From positions 5,766,001 to 5,830,000 of the forward strand of contig NC_091272.1 of assembly GCF_042100115.1 (NCBI RefSeq): a stretch of 64,000 nt of DNA, read 5' to 3'. Numbering within the stretch: position 1 is the first letter of the stretch; each line of letters starts with the position of its first letter. The notes under the pieces were generated by a model. It was given only the letters and a program-made list of their open reading frames with translations. It ran no database searches and was not told where the DNA came from. The DNA is from Alternaria dauci (Eukaryota > Ascomycota > Dothideomycetes > Pleosporales > Pleosporaceae). Position numbers and translations under genes: made by a program. Of this stretch, positions 34,162 to 46,682 are shown in pieces.

Positions 34162-36270
34162 GATGGGCGAGAGATCGCCGTTTGATGGCTAGTATTAGTC
34201 CAGTGTAAGGGAAACGGAAAGAAGGACAGGTATTAAAAAAGTAGTAGAGGTTGTATCGTAGGACAACAACAACCAGACCGGGGGAATCGAGCAGGGTAAT
34301 AATAAAGGTAGGCGCAGCTAATGAGGACAGCCCAGAGGGGCCCCAGTAAAGGATTTGGCGGATTGAGGGCTTGGCTTGCGAACCGGAGACGGATGGCCTG
34401 CCTGCCCGGGGCGCTGGGCTTCGCTTGCAGCGAGAAGAGCTAGCGTATGCCTTCGGATACGGTGCGTACGACATCCAGCAGACTAACGGCCAATCAGCGC
34501 TGCGAGACTACGGTGACGTTAATTCGACTCATTACCATTTCCGCCACTGTCGTTTCGAGAACATGCACCGGACGAGTTGCGTCGCCGCGACGGACGATCG
34601 CCGTTTCCATGGGGCTCTGGTGTTGCACGCTGCCACGCCCAGGCATTGCGCTCCTGCTACCAGGGCCGTGGAATGTGCATACACGGTGCTCCATCTCTAC
34701 AGCCTGTATACAGGGCCATGATCCGAGCTCGTTCGTCCGACGAGAAGCCGGTGCTTACTCTGAGGCCTAGCCAAGCATTCCCACCTCGCCAGCTGCCAGC
34801 CCATTTACCCTCTAAGATAAGCGAATGAGAAAGCGAGTTCCCGCCAGCGCCCCAAAAGGAAACACTCGTCTACAGGCGACCGTCTCAGTAACCGTAGCAT
34901 GTATGCGCGCAGGTAGCCGAGTCACCGAGCAATACATATTTCTGACGTCTTTGACGCTGTGCACTCTTCCTATGCATGTCTGCGCATCGTCACGGGCAAC
35001 GACTGCGTCTCTCAGCCCCTGTGTAAACAAACAACAGCTCCAGACACTTGCTGCAGCCTGGGCGGGCGGAGTTCGCGAGATTCAGGGTGAAGATTTGTGG
35101 AGACTGCCCCAAAGCGTTGCGTGGCATCTGCTCGGTGTTGGATATCTGGATCTGGTTCGACCTGCCGCTCGTGGCTACACCCTTCTAGCGCCATTCCTCG
35201 GCGGCGGATGTTGCTCGTTCCGGTACCACGGAAGATGGAACGGCCATTCAGCCCTACACGGCCACGTTCACTGACCCTGTCCGTCTTCAAAAGCTTCCGG
35301 TTCCCGTCGTGTCTGTCGACTTCTTCTACACAGTCGCTGACAATCCACTCGCCGGTTTCCATGGAGCGTTCGTTTGTTGATGCTGGGGCAGGGGTTCGCG
35401 GGACGATACGGTGGCAACGGGCGGATCTTGACTCTTCCGATGACCGGTCGTGGGTGCCTGATCCACCTCGATATGCCTCAAATGCCGTCAAATGTGCGCT
35501 CTATCAATGTGCGTGCTGACTCTACACACTCTTCCCCTCGAGCGTCTCGTTTGCCGTCCAATGATCGATTCAACACTTGGCCGCTAGACGTACCCCGAGC
35601 GGTGAGAATCTTACACCCTCCTACCAGTAGCAGTTGGCGTGTCACATACGCCCTCTGGGCACCACCAGTCCAAGATGATATGAGTACGGTCAGCAATTGG
35701 CGTGTTATGCCTTTACGTCTGCACCCGAAGACCACACTGTGATATTAACCGAGATCACAGCGCTTCTCGCGCTCGAGTCCTGATGGACGTGCAGCGATAC
35801 AGATGGTGGGCGCTAGGCAGCAATCTGCGTAACATCCACCTGTTGCGCGACTCCCAAGGGCTTGGAGACGGATGAAAGAATCGGCGTCGTGGAACCCAAG
35901 CCGATGATTTTTGGCCGCACTTCGTCGCAATATCCAGAGATGGCAGGACAGATTCCGACAGAAGCAAGCTCGCGATATCTGTAGCCGAAAATGTTCGGTT
36001 GCGATTGCGTGTTCACTCTGACTGTCTGACAGATCCGTCGGGCCGACTGTCCCCATACGAACACTGACATTCTGGGTCATCCTGGGGTAGCGCTGACGAG
36101 CTTAATAGGACAGCGTTGCCTAGGTAATCATACGACTGTCAGATTCGCATCTTGCATCTTGAACCGATCACGAGACCTGTAATCGCGAATCCATAGTACA
36201 TGCGCTCCATACACAACCATGTCCCAAAACCAACATCTTCACCATCCGCACCATCTCCAACACACACAAA
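34162..36270. other. Intergenic region, 2.1 kb, with a possible gene relic
   Basis: Upstream region of the ABC transporter, then mostly unassigned sequence up to the thioesterase 3' end. Between about 35220 and 35520 two neighbouring plus-strand frames encode protein-like stretches (TDPVRLQKLPVPVVSVDFFY, then GNGRILTLPMTGRG) separated by stops and frame changes, which may be the remains of a gene. No tRNA or repeat found. Confidence 0.4.
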
Positions 36271-37284
36271 TCACAACTTCCCCTCCGCCCTCTTCTTCGC
36301 CGGCCTCAGTATACTCTGCTGACTCATACACGCCACGGCCCTCCCCTCGTTGTCCCATATCCACGCCTCGCCAAAACTCCGCCCTTGATCCGCAACCGGC
36401 GCCCTCAACTCTCTGAGCAGCCACCCATTCACATCCACCTTGTTCACAAAGATCCTCAATGAGAAATCCAGACTCGACGCTGCACTTATATCGTCAAACC
36501 AGCAATGATTGAATGATAGCGGCAAGAACGCAATAGCCGTGTCGACGAGAAAAGTCAGTGCGGTCATGTGATCGATGGGCTTGGGTAGGACTTCTTTGCT
36601 GCGGATCCAATCGGCGGTTGTACGTGACGAGGGAGGTAGGTCGTCTTGTGTATGCGGAAGCTCTTTTGCGTAGCCGTAAAGGTTCTGTGCGAAGATGCCA
36701 TCTGGGCAGAGACGTTGGTCGTAGAAGTGTTTCAGCAGATTGAATCCTACCGCGTGCGTATCCAGCATTTTCTGCGATATTTTTCCTTGCGCGACAAGGG
36801 CAGAGTACACAGTAGAAGGCGTGGGACAATCCTTCCAGCTTGGATAGCCATTCAAAGGTGCTGGCGAGTACGCTAGTAGCAACGACGTCTCCGCGACCAT
36901 GAAATCCGCAGTCGCAAGGAGACACACTCTCTTCCCTCCTCCTCCTTTCCCATCCCTTCCGGCATCAATAGTCTGACTTACTTCCACCTGCCGTGTCGCA
37001 AACGTCCTCGTCTGCCGTACTACCCGCACACTGGCCCGCAGAGGTCGGTCCGTAGATGCGGGACCCAGATAGTTTCCTTGCATAGAGTAGAGATGGTACC
37101 CGTCCGGTACCGTGAGCGATGCTGCTTTGCATGCCACGGCAATTGCGTACCCGCCGTATGCGATTTCCAGCGGATTCCCCATTTTCTGGGGCAGATTGAT
37201 CATTTCGTATTCGTCTTTGCCTACTTCTTTCAGGGCGAGTTGCTCCGTGAAGGGCTTTTGGTTGGGGATGGATTGCTCGGCCAT
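36271..37284 (-). CDS. Acyl-CoA thioesterase II (TesB family)
   Basis: Double-hotdog thioesterase that hydrolyses acyl-CoA to free fatty acid and CoA; 337 aa, single exon, the usual size. The first hotdog (about residues 12-130) has YEMINLPQKMGNPLEIAYGG and HLYSMQGNYLGPASTDRPL, the typical TesB strand-helix pattern; the second (about 220-325) has DHMTALTFLVDTAIAFLPL and ends with FGEAWIWDNEGRAVACMSQQ, the closing strand motif of the family. The catalytic Asp/Ser-Thr/Gln set is plausibly D266 region, S/T near 280 and Q near 320, but I cannot place each exactly. The C-terminus ends in G-K-L, a poor match to the peroxisomal SKL signal, so peroxisomal location is possible but not shown. A Gly-rich insert (GRDGKGGGGKR) lies in the first half. 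Confidence 0.9.
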   Translation of the reverse strand: MAEQSIPNQKPFTEQLALKEVGKDEYEMINLPQKMGNPLEIAYGGYAIAVACKAASLTVPDGYHLYSMQGNYLGPASTDRPLRASVRVVRQTRTFATRQVEVSQTIDAGRDGKGGGGKRVCLLATADFMVAETSLLLAYSPAPLNGYPSWKDCPTPSTVYSALVAQGKISQKMLDTHAVGFNLLKHFYDQRLCPDGIFAQNLYGYAKELPHTQDDLPPSSRTTADWIRSKEVLPKPIDHMTALTFLVDTAIAFLPLSFNHCWFDDISAASSLDFSLRIFVNKVDVNGWLLRELRAPVADQGRSFGEAWIWDNEGRAVACMSQQSILRPAKKRAEGKL

Positions 37285-37654
37285 GGTTGGGAGATGTAGT
37301 TGGATGAAAGGTGGTTGAAATCTAAAGCGCAGGCGAAGGCGTCAAATCTAGCTTCAGATGTTTCGAGGACAACGACGAGATGGTAAAATGTCAGAGGCAA
37401 GCTTGTGATCAAGACAGACATGTCACGGCCGTGGCAGCTGAAAAGGCGTGGGAGCTGAAGAGGCGTGCCGCTAGCGTGCAGCGCCAACGTTAACCTCGGT
37501 AGGATTCAATGAATGCTCAGACACGCGATGCTTGACCCGAACGAAGGCATCGTTGCAAGTCATCACCAAATTGAGTAATAATCAAATCAAAGACACGAGC
37601 ATAGTCTGTAGGATTGAAACAGGTCGTAAATATATGTGAACAAACTATACTACA
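37285..37654. other. Intergenic region
   Basis: Promoter side of the thioesterase gene and 3' flank of the TAPT1-like gene. No supported feature. Confidence 0.45.
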
Positions 37655-40558
37655 TCACCATATTCTCTTGGCAACCATCGCATACCGACTAACATGTCCA
37701 AAGCTCGTCCCCCTCTCCCTCTCCTCCTGCTCCTTCTTCCTACCCTTCTCGTCCCTCTCCCTCAACCGCTTCAGCGTTTCGGGATCGTCATCGTAAATCA
37801 CCTTCCTCTTCTCCTCGTCCACATCCACAACGCCCCAGCCCCCGATCCTCTTGCCCCCAGTCTCGACGTTCATCTTCTCCCGCTCCTGCATGCCGTGGTA
37901 GCGATTGCGACTGATGGACAGTAGCAGCATACCGAGAATGAGTTTGAAAGCAAGGAAGACAAAGTAGCCGACGAGGAAGACAATGAGCATGGTCGAGCCG
38001 GCGATCAGATCGTCGAGGGTGTAGGACAAGGGGTGGTACCAGGCTTGGGAGGGAAGACCAGCACCAAAAGAGGAACGACCCAGAGCGCGGCGGAAGACGT
38101 GGTCGATATGCGCGAGAGCTGCGGTCGTCGTGGGGGACGAGGCGGGGTCCGAAGAGAGCGATGTCGTTGTTGTGTGCAGAGGGGGCGGCATATGCATGGC
38201 GATGAACATGTGGTAGGTCTGGATAGCAGCACGGATGAAGAGGCAGGACAGTGGTATGACTGGCAAGCCCAGGCGTCGTGTCAAGTCTGCATCAGCAAAG
38301 GCCTGTGGGTGTTAGCTAGATAGTACAGAGAGGGTGCGGCAGCTCACGTTGGAGTAATAGTCCTTGGCTAGAACGTCAAAGAACTTGCTATACACTTCCG
38401 GCTTGTACTGATTGAACTTGGTAATGTACGCGTGTTTCAGCCAGTCGACAAACATCTCGCTGCCCAATACCAGTAGAAACGGATTGAGCACCTGGGCAAT
38501 GTACTTGGGGAAAATAGTAAAGCTCATGGGTATGATACTCGTGGCCTTGAATGGAGTCGCAGACGCATTCGTGGATCCAGTAAACATGGTCGTCCACGAC
38601 GTCTCGCTGCTTTGGATACTGAGGCCGCCAACTTCGACGACGTTGCGCATTGCAATGATGAGAAGCATGAGCCAGAGCTGGAAGCGCTCTACAATGTCTG
38701 CACAGGTGATTTGGAAAAGATTCTCTTTCTCAAACTTCTTGAACACAGTGCCCTTGATCTCCACGAACTGATTGGACATGAGCAGTGTCAGGAGTGCATT
38801 GGAGTAGGAGTTGACAGCCACGTTCAGAGTGATGACCTGGTAGAAGAGCGCTGTAGCATGGGCGACCGTGTACACGAGTGCGAGGGCAAACATGCCGAGT
38901 GGTCGGAGAACCTTGCTCCTGCCGTCGGGATTGCGGTCCAGCGTCTCGCGGGAGAAGAGACACTCGAGCACATCCTGACCAACAGCCGAAAGCAGGCGGT
39001 CACACACCTCGAGGACGTTGTAGATGACATAGAGCTTGATGGCTGACTGGCCGCGAATGCCATGGTACATGCGGCTGGCGTCGAAGCGCATCAAGACAAA
39101 GCAGCTGGCGATGACCAGGAGGCCTTTCAGAATGTCTGCTTTGTGACTTGGCTGCAGCGTTGATGGCGTAGACTTGGTGCGCCGATGACGGAACCGGGAG
39201 TTGCGAGGCCGGCGCGCTCTGAGCTCATCCAGGTCTGGGAACTTGAAGGTCGTCGACAAGTGCTGATCCTTCCTTCCTGTAGTACTGGCTGGAGGAACAG
39301 TCGAGGACGACGGTTTGCGCGACATGGACGGAGCCACCTCGTCGACGGGCGTTGGCAGAGGCGTGGGGACATCGGTCTGCTTCCTGCGCTGCCAAAAGCG
39401 AGGAAGGCCATTGTACACAAAAGCCCAGAGGTCACGGAACTCTTTGACGATGACGGAACCCCACCATTTGACCAGGATAACAATGGCAAGCAGAAAGCGG
39501 AGGGGAAGGATGGTCAGAACATGCATCCATGCATCGAGACAGGCCAGAGCGCCGAAACCCAATATGCCCTCGATCTTCAGCGGGATCCTCAGGAAGTTGA
39601 GCAGCCGCTCGTACTTGATCTCGGACGACTCGTAGGGAAAGTCTGAAGTCGCCGGGCGGTATATGTACAGTGGCGAGGGGCGGCTTGCGGAGAGCTCGAG
39701 CGAGAGAAAGGTAGGCATCGACATGGGCGGCAGCGGGAGCGCAATGGGTGTCGGCGACACGTGCTCGCGCATCTCACGCGTCTCTTTGTGTCGGTCGTGG
39801 CCCTTTGATGTGCCGTCTCTGTGGTCCAGACTCGGCGGCGGAGGCACATGTCTGCCGTGTCGGCGGTCCTCTGTCTCCTGAGTCTGCGTGTGCGTGCGTG
39901 AGCGCGACCTGGACGTTGTTCTCCGTACGAGCGAGGGCGTAGTGACGGACCGTGAGCTGAGGGCTGGCCGGCCGTTGCGCAACTCGGCTGCAGATGTCTT
40001 GATCAGGACGACCTCCTTCTCCCGCCCCCGTGATCCCTTGTCTCTTCTGGCCTCGCCATTCAGCTCCACTGGCCGCTCCAACACGACGCCCAAGAGCTTG
40101 TTCTTGCCCTGTCCGTCCGCATTTTCCAGCGGCGCGACGTCTTCTAGTTCGTCCTCGAGAATTGGAGTCGCTGCCCGCACGGGGATGCTCGCGGGTTCGC
40201 TCGTGAGCTCCTGGACCTGGCGGGGACTGAGCTTGAGAATCTTGTCGTGCTCCGACACGCTGCTTCTTCTCCGCACATCTCCCGGCCGTTTGATAGGCCG
40301 TATCTTCTCGCTTGTGTCTGAGAGGATGGCCTCTTCGTGCACACTCGGCCGCCTGCTCGGGGCATTCGAGCTAATTGCACTGCTTGTCTCGGCCCTGGAG
40401 CCATTCGTCATGTTTTGTGGTGGTTCCTCGCTCCTGGCGTCATTGTTGCGGCGGGCGCCCGGGAGTGCCAGCTCGTCCGGCTCGGGCGTCGACGTGGGCG
40501 TGGGCAGGTGGCCCGTCGTGTGCAATTCAGCGCATGTCCGTGTGTCTGCCCCGTTCAT
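37655..40558 (-). CDS. TAPT1/Emp65-family ER membrane protein (DUF747)
   Basis: Multi-pass membrane protein of 952 aa; two exons, 40558-38348 and 38302-37655, joined at phase 0 (YYSN/AFADADLTRR). The first 320 residues are disordered, Ser/Arg/Pro-rich. The conserved core begins with SEIKYERLLNFLRIPLKIEG and contains MRFDASRMYHGIRGQSAIKLYVIYNVLEVCDRLLSAVGQD, the hallmark of the TAPT1 family, then NSYSNALLTLLMSNQFVEIKG and FEKENLFQITCADIVERFQL. Six to eight membrane segments are visible. In yeast the homologue Emp65 works with Slp1 in the ER, protecting folding proteins; in animals TAPT1 is linked to secretion and cilia. The C-terminal tail is strongly charged (KRLRERDEKGRKKEQEERER). The fungal protein is longer than the animal one mainly in the disordered head. 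Confidence 0.92.
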
Positions 40559-43500
40559 GGCGTGCGGGGCTGGGGTTGCTGGTGGAGAGCATCGCGGGAT
40601 GCTCGACTTTGTGCTGGGGAGGGTAGTCGCAACGTGTTGAAAGCTTGGGCATAGGGCTTAGTGCCTGCCGAACCGAGGAACCGGATCCCAGGCCAGCAAC
40701 GTTGCGTCCTTACAGTGCAACGGCCCAGTCGAGTGAAGAGCGTCACAGGTACCGCATTGCGTTCCGCACCCAAGTAACAATGCGCAACGTCGTCGGCGAC
40801 CCTGCAGCAGCCGCTTGGCGCCGTCAATGGCCGTGCATACCTAGGTGCTCACAGACCGCAAGACGGCGGCCGAGCATTGCGGAGGGACACCTCAGTGCGA
40901 CTTGTACTTGGCCAGAGGAAAACACCACCGTTCTGGTAGGTCTCGAAAAGAGCCTCTAGAGCTGCCTCGGCTTGACCACCATCCTCAGTTTACTTGTAAA
41001 TGTCTATGTGCGACAAGGCGTTCCGAGGCTGCTCTAGTTTCAGTTGGCATCATCTTCCTACTTTCACAGCCGCACAAGACTTATTCATTCCTAGGAGAAT
41101 CGCGATTCGCACTGCTGCCTAGCACTCCAAGCTGGCTGTCGTGTTTTCTATGGCCTGCCACTCCAACTACGGATGATATCGAGTACAAATTGCCATCGTT
41201 CCATGTAGATTTCGGCAGGACCAGCATCTCCTGCACCCGTTCTTTGACATCGCGGCACACAAGTCGCGTATTCCTGCCGACAGACGGGAATAAGAACTTG
41301 GATGCTTTGAGCTCAGCTATTCTACACTGACCCAGACATGGTGCTCGTGTCGAAGGCAGCCAGCTGCACAGAGCCCCACCCAACCAGTGCATTCGATAAC
41401 CGACCATGCATCCAGGCGTCCTGCAGGCTTGTTCCAGACGACGATTGTTGCTGCCTGGATAAACAACTCCAGCATTGGGAGCCGATCGACGAGCTGAGAC
41501 TTTCTTCTGTTCCCAGCCGTACTACCACGAGCGCACTGTAGTTCCGCAAAAGCAAACCCACGCTTTCGCGACGACGCACCTGCGCCATGGCTGCTTAGCC
41601 TTGACCCTGTACACCGCTGTGCGAGAGACCACGTGGAATCTCAGTCCTGTAGAACGACAGCTGCATATACCGCAGGACGGCTGCATCTGTCTGACGCGAC
41701 AGGCTACAAATCTTACTACACCTATAAAAAGCGATGTCGACTTGACGTCTGGCGTACCCATACCGACGCTGTATTTTTGGTATGAGGATACGAGTTTCGG
41801 GTAGTACCGCATATGCGGACAGGGATATCGCTGTGTGCATTGTCTGGTGGAGCTCGAAAGGTTGAAGGTGGTAGCACCCTTCTTGGGTGCAAGGACACCT
41901 AGTACTGCCATACCAGGCTGTCTTTCTTTTGCCGCGTCTTTACATGGACCGTCCGGCACAGTACCGAAATCTGCATGGAGAGATACCGACCCGAAAATGT
42001 AGTCTTCGCTTCAATGCCGAATTTGCCGATTGTTCACCGGAGTTGAAGATACACAAGAAGCACACCCACCAGCCCTTTCACCTCTAATACAACGACAAGC
42101 ATAAACCTTCCTTGTGCAGACAATGCAGCCCGTTGTAGTACAGAACTCACCCGCTCGCCCCGAGCTCGTGTTTGCCAGGATGTCCATAGATTGCGTGCAT
42201 GAAGTGCAGGTTGTGTATCCAAGCAATATAGGAGCTGCGAGAGAATTTTCGTGAGGCTTTTCGGTCAGACTCACCCAGCGTGATCAATTTCCTATTCGGA
42301 TCCGGCGTAGAGCTCAATTCTCTTCTCCGCAACATGACGCCGGGGCTGCAGGACCACGTTTCGTGCGACGTTCTCTGGACGCTGCAGTCTCTCACGCCAG
42401 GTCCGTGCCCATGAGGTTGGTTCCGAAGGCGCTAATAGTAGGGAAAAGCACCGCTCGCACACTGAGCTGAGCTGGATGCATGGAAACAAGTGTTTCAGGG
42501 CTGGTGGGCAGTCTTGAGATGCGTGGTAGCGCCAGTAGAGTGCCGGAGCTTAAGGACATGACTACAGTACATGTGATGGCCAGTGGCTTGTTCGTGTTGG
42601 AGCCGAGTCCATAGGGATATGGTTCCAGCCAATTAGGGCCCGAGTGACTAACGACGCCATTCTGCAAGTTGATGCAATCCCATGTTAAGCGAGCATCGCA
42701 GAGGTAGCCCTTGGTGATGTCGATGTGTCTGGTAGACGATTCGACTGCGGGATCGCATATTCCCAAAGCTGGAACCCAAGAGAGCGGACAGTAGCGATCC
42801 TACCCGTCAGGCACCACTGCACTGGAGAGACACTGGCTTGTTTTCGCGGGTGCAAGACCAGCAACAGGGACCTGGGAACGGGTAGGCTCTGGTGGGAAGC
42901 CAACACACAGGGGCAGCGTAGGAGTTGCTGTGCCACATGGGCGCAGAAGGGCGCGCAAAGGGTGCCCTAGCATCGAGGACCTGACACAAGGCGTCATGCT
43001 CGAGGAGATGAGCTACAGCCGCAGACGGCGGCAGACTTGGTTAGGAGGGCACTACGAGGCTGAACAAGTCCACATGGCTGCAGGCGACACGCAGTAGTCG
43101 CGTAGAATGGTGTCCACACTGCTGCAGGTCGGCAGGAGCGGAAGTCTTCTAGAACGCGACCTCTTTAGCCTGGTGTGGGCTCAGCCGAAACTCTGTACTA
43201 CGCGCCCACTACAGAGACATGCAACGACTGCAGCGGCGCGCATCCGCGGAGGAGTCTCGCCTGTGCCTGTTGTGCTGGGCTGTTGTGCAACACTCGCGAA
43301 TGGGATTGGGTGTTGGGTGCGGGACGGTTGTAGGCAGGGATGCATGCATGGCGACTCAGAAATTCCCGAGAGAGCCACGGTGTAGTTGTGGTGGTGTCAA
43401 GGGGAACGAGAGTTGGCCAAGTAGGAGATGCAGCTGGTGATTAGTGACAGGGGGTGTATGTGGAGGACTAGTGCAGGTCCCTGGGGAAGGCACGAAAAGG

Positions 43501-44741
43501 ACGGGCCAAGGCAAGGACGTCTGGGTCAAGACGAGTGAAGGTTTGCCTAGCCAACACGGCTCCGGGAATACAATGTGGGCGCCAACCCGTCGAGCTCGGC
43601 GTGCGAGCATTGGCTCTGCAGTGTGCTCGTGGGCGCTACCAGGTGGTGGAGCGACTTGCTGTCTTTACCTCTCGTCAAAAAACCGCGAAGGATGCCAAAG
43701 CAATTCCGCTCCAGCGCGGGTGTGAGTACCGGCCGCTGGTTTGCTGCAGAGGTGGTCGCCCGTCGCACGGCTCTACGTTGTTAGTAGAAGAAAGCGGGTC
43801 TTGGGGGAGAAGAAACCAAGGGAGAAAAGGCCAATCGGCGCCGGCTCCGGGAGCGATCGCTGGTCTTATCGACGACGACGACGACGACGACAAAGGGTCT
43901 GGAAAGGTCAATATCGGCGAGACAGCTGTCGCCTACCAGCTTTGATATGTGGCGGTTGCAGGAGGAAGGAAACGACAACGACTCCCGAGCTAGGCCAGTG
44001 CTATGATTGCGCGGCGTCGGGCGTGTGGTTGAAGATGTGTTTCACGATGAGCCCGGGCGTAGCGCAGATCAGACGGGAGCAGGACGACGTCTCGCTGAAC
44101 CCCGGAAACCTTGGGACTATGACGGCTCAGATAGAGTGTCCCGTGACCGCTGGCCGTGGGTAAGCTGCACATGGCATTCCGGGTGCATGCGGCCGAGTGC
44201 GCAAATCTCACACGGCACGCCAGACATGTCTAGACAGAGACACGCAGATGCAGATGGCAGTCCTGTGCAGATGGTGCGGCCAGGCCTCGTGGGTGGGCGT
44301 TGTGCTGTGGCTGACGCATGACTAGCGGAGGCTCGACGCTTGCCTGGAAGCTGCTGTGGTCGTCGCTGAGGGCCCAGTCGACGTGCAAGGATGCGACTCA
44401 AAACGTGTAACCCATGCATTTCCTGCCCACTAGTCCCGCCGACACTAGGCCGTCTTGGGCTACGCCGGCGAAACGTGCCTCTTCAATCCTGTCGGGCCCT
44501 CCTTTCACCTCTGCTTTGCTTCCATCTCACGTCGGCTGCCACTTGCTTCTGCCTTAATAATCCCCGACTACCCGCCCCGTCCTCGCCAGCCCTCCAGACG
44601 ACGCCCGCAACCACGACGCCGTCCCCACCGCCGTTCCCACCACCAGGCCGTCCAAGCACCTACGGCCTCGTCCATCTGCCGCCTGATGCATTACTAGACA
44701 CGCATTCCCATTCCTCAGGCAATCTGCCATTGTAGCCTCCC
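40559..44741. other. Largest gene-poor stretch, 4.2 kb
   Basis: Divergent region between the TAPT1-like gene (minus) and the STK32-like kinase (plus). Many short frames occur on both strands but none has splice support or a recognisable product. A (GAC)7 run lies near 43871, and the last 350 bases are C-rich and resemble a 5' leader. The kinase may have a long leader or a non-coding transcript may lie here; the sequence alone does not decide. Confidence 0.45.
43871..43891. repeat. (GAC)7 microsatellite
   Basis: Seven perfect GAC units in non-coding sequence. Trinucleotide runs like this often vary in length between strains. Confidence 0.9.
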
Positions 44742-46682
44742 ATGGGTCAGAGCAACGGCAAGCCCGTCGTCTTCACCGACCAAGGTGCGTCCCCACGCCG
44801 TCGTCCACGGGCCTCGGAGCCGCAAAGGTGGAAGAGATGGAATAACGAACACGGTCACTAACACGCTTGCAGTAAACCTCAACCACTTCCGATTGCTGCG
44901 AGTTGTTGGCAAGGGCGCGTTCGGCAAGGTGCGCATCGTCGAGCGGAAAGACACGGGCCTCACATTTGCGCTCAAGTACATACGGAAAGATGAAGGCATG
45001 TACTCCAGGTGCGACTGCACACTAGCAGGGACCGGTGCTGACGTTGTGCGACAGTGGTACGCTCCGAGAGTGTCCGCAACATCATTCGCGAGCGGCGCAT
45101 GCTCGAGCATCTGAACCACCCCTTCCTCTGCAACCTGCGCTACAGCTTCCAGGACATCGAATATCTGTATGTCTTCCGCCCTGTTGTTCAGCTGCGTGTA
45201 AAGCTGACGAGACCAGATACATTGTGGTTGACCTAATGAACGGCGGCGATCTGCGCTTCCACATCTCGCGGAAGACGTTTACCGAAGAGGCAGTGCGCTT
45301 TTGGATCGCCCAGCTGGGCTGCGCCGTGCGCTACATCCACCAGCAAGGCATTGTGCACAGGGACATCAAGCCAGACAACGTGCTCTTGGATTCCGAGGGC
45401 CACGTCCATCTCGCAGACTTTGTATGCTCGATCCCACCCACGTGCCAGCTGTCACTAACATTCCCAGAACGTCGCCTCCGACTTCACGCCCAACAAGCCG
45501 CTGACGAGCAAGTCTGGCACGCTCGCCTACCTGGCCCCCGAAGTGTACGAAGGCAAGGGATACTCGTGCGAAGTCGACTGGTGGTCCCTGGGTGTGCTCT
45601 TCTACGAATGCATCTACAACAAGCGGCCCTTTGAGGCCAGCAGCCATGACTCGCTCGCCGCCAAGATCTCAAAGGGAGAGCCCACGTATCCCGTCACCAG
45701 CCCGCCCGTGTCCATGCCCTGCCTGCATGCCATCAGCTCGCTGCTCGAGAAGAACCGGAAGAAGCGCATAGGCGCCATTGGTTTCGAGTCGTTTACAGAC
45801 AACCCCTTCTTCCGCCCCCTCGATTTTGTCGCGCTGGAGCGGAAGGAGATCCCGCCCGTCTTTATCCCGTCGAGCGACAAGACCAACTTTGACGCGACCT
45901 ACGATCTGGAAGAGTTGTTGCTTGAGGAGGCACCGCTTGAGGCGAGAGCGCGCAGACAGAAGCCCAGAGAAGCGCTCAAGGACGATGCGACCGAGCAGGA
46001 GATACGGGCCGAGGAGCTGCACCGGATGATCGAGACGTTGTTTGAGCCCTTCAACTACACCACGGCTGCAGACCAACGGCCCCCGGCTGCTGTAGCAGTG
46101 GCAGACCCCCAAGACTCGGTCGGCGGCTCAAGAGCGAGCAATACAAGCCAACCGGACAACGCTCCCGCTTGTCCAACTGGGCAGGTAGATCCGTGGGGGC
46201 GCCCAGTCGCGCCGAACAACAGATCTCAGGATGGCGACCTCCACCCTACCCGCTCGGGTACTACCGCACGATCAACGCAGTCGCCCAACGGCAGCCCTCC
46301 GCTTGCCACCAACATCCTCAACCAAACCGCCAACACCGGCTCACCTACATCGCAGCGTGGTGAGCATGTCGACTATTTCCCCCACGACGGCTCCGAGGTT
46401 CCGACGCCCTCCTTCTCCCGCCCTATGAACAACCGCCAGCGCGGATCGCAGCGCAGCATCAGCACAACCGGCGGCGTACAGGTAGTTCTCAATGAGCATG
46501 GCTCTTGGACTGAGATGGCTAACCAGAGTTCTGCCCTTGTACAGAAAGACGGCCACACTGAGAAACCGTCCGGCATGCTCGGCTTCCTCAGTCGCAAAAA
46601 GGGCCGCGACAGGAGTCCCAAGGCAAAGGAGCGCGGCGTGCTGGGAAAAGAGGGCGCCCGAGTCATCATCAGTAACACTTGA
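44742..46682 (+). CDS. STK32/YANK-type AGC-like serine/threonine kinase
   Basis: Protein kinase of 565 aa. Exons: 44742-44784, 44873-44995, 45055-45166, 45217-45421, 45468-46682. The N-terminus MGQSNGKPVVF resembles the acylated start of animal STK32 (MGANTSRKPPVF) and may be N-myristoylated. The kinase domain shows the P-loop GKGAFGKV, the Lys in FALKYIRKDE, VVDLMNGGDLRFH, the catalytic HRDIKPDNVLL and DFNVA in place of DFG, a substitution shared with STK32. The activation segment ends in GTLAYLAPEVY. A C-terminal AGC-like extension follows (ELLLEEAPLEARARRQK), then a long Ser/Pro-rich tail ending in basic residues. The second intron needs a GC donor (GCATGT at 44996) to keep frame, giving KDEVVRSESVRNII. 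Role in fungi largely unknown. Confidence 0.92.
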
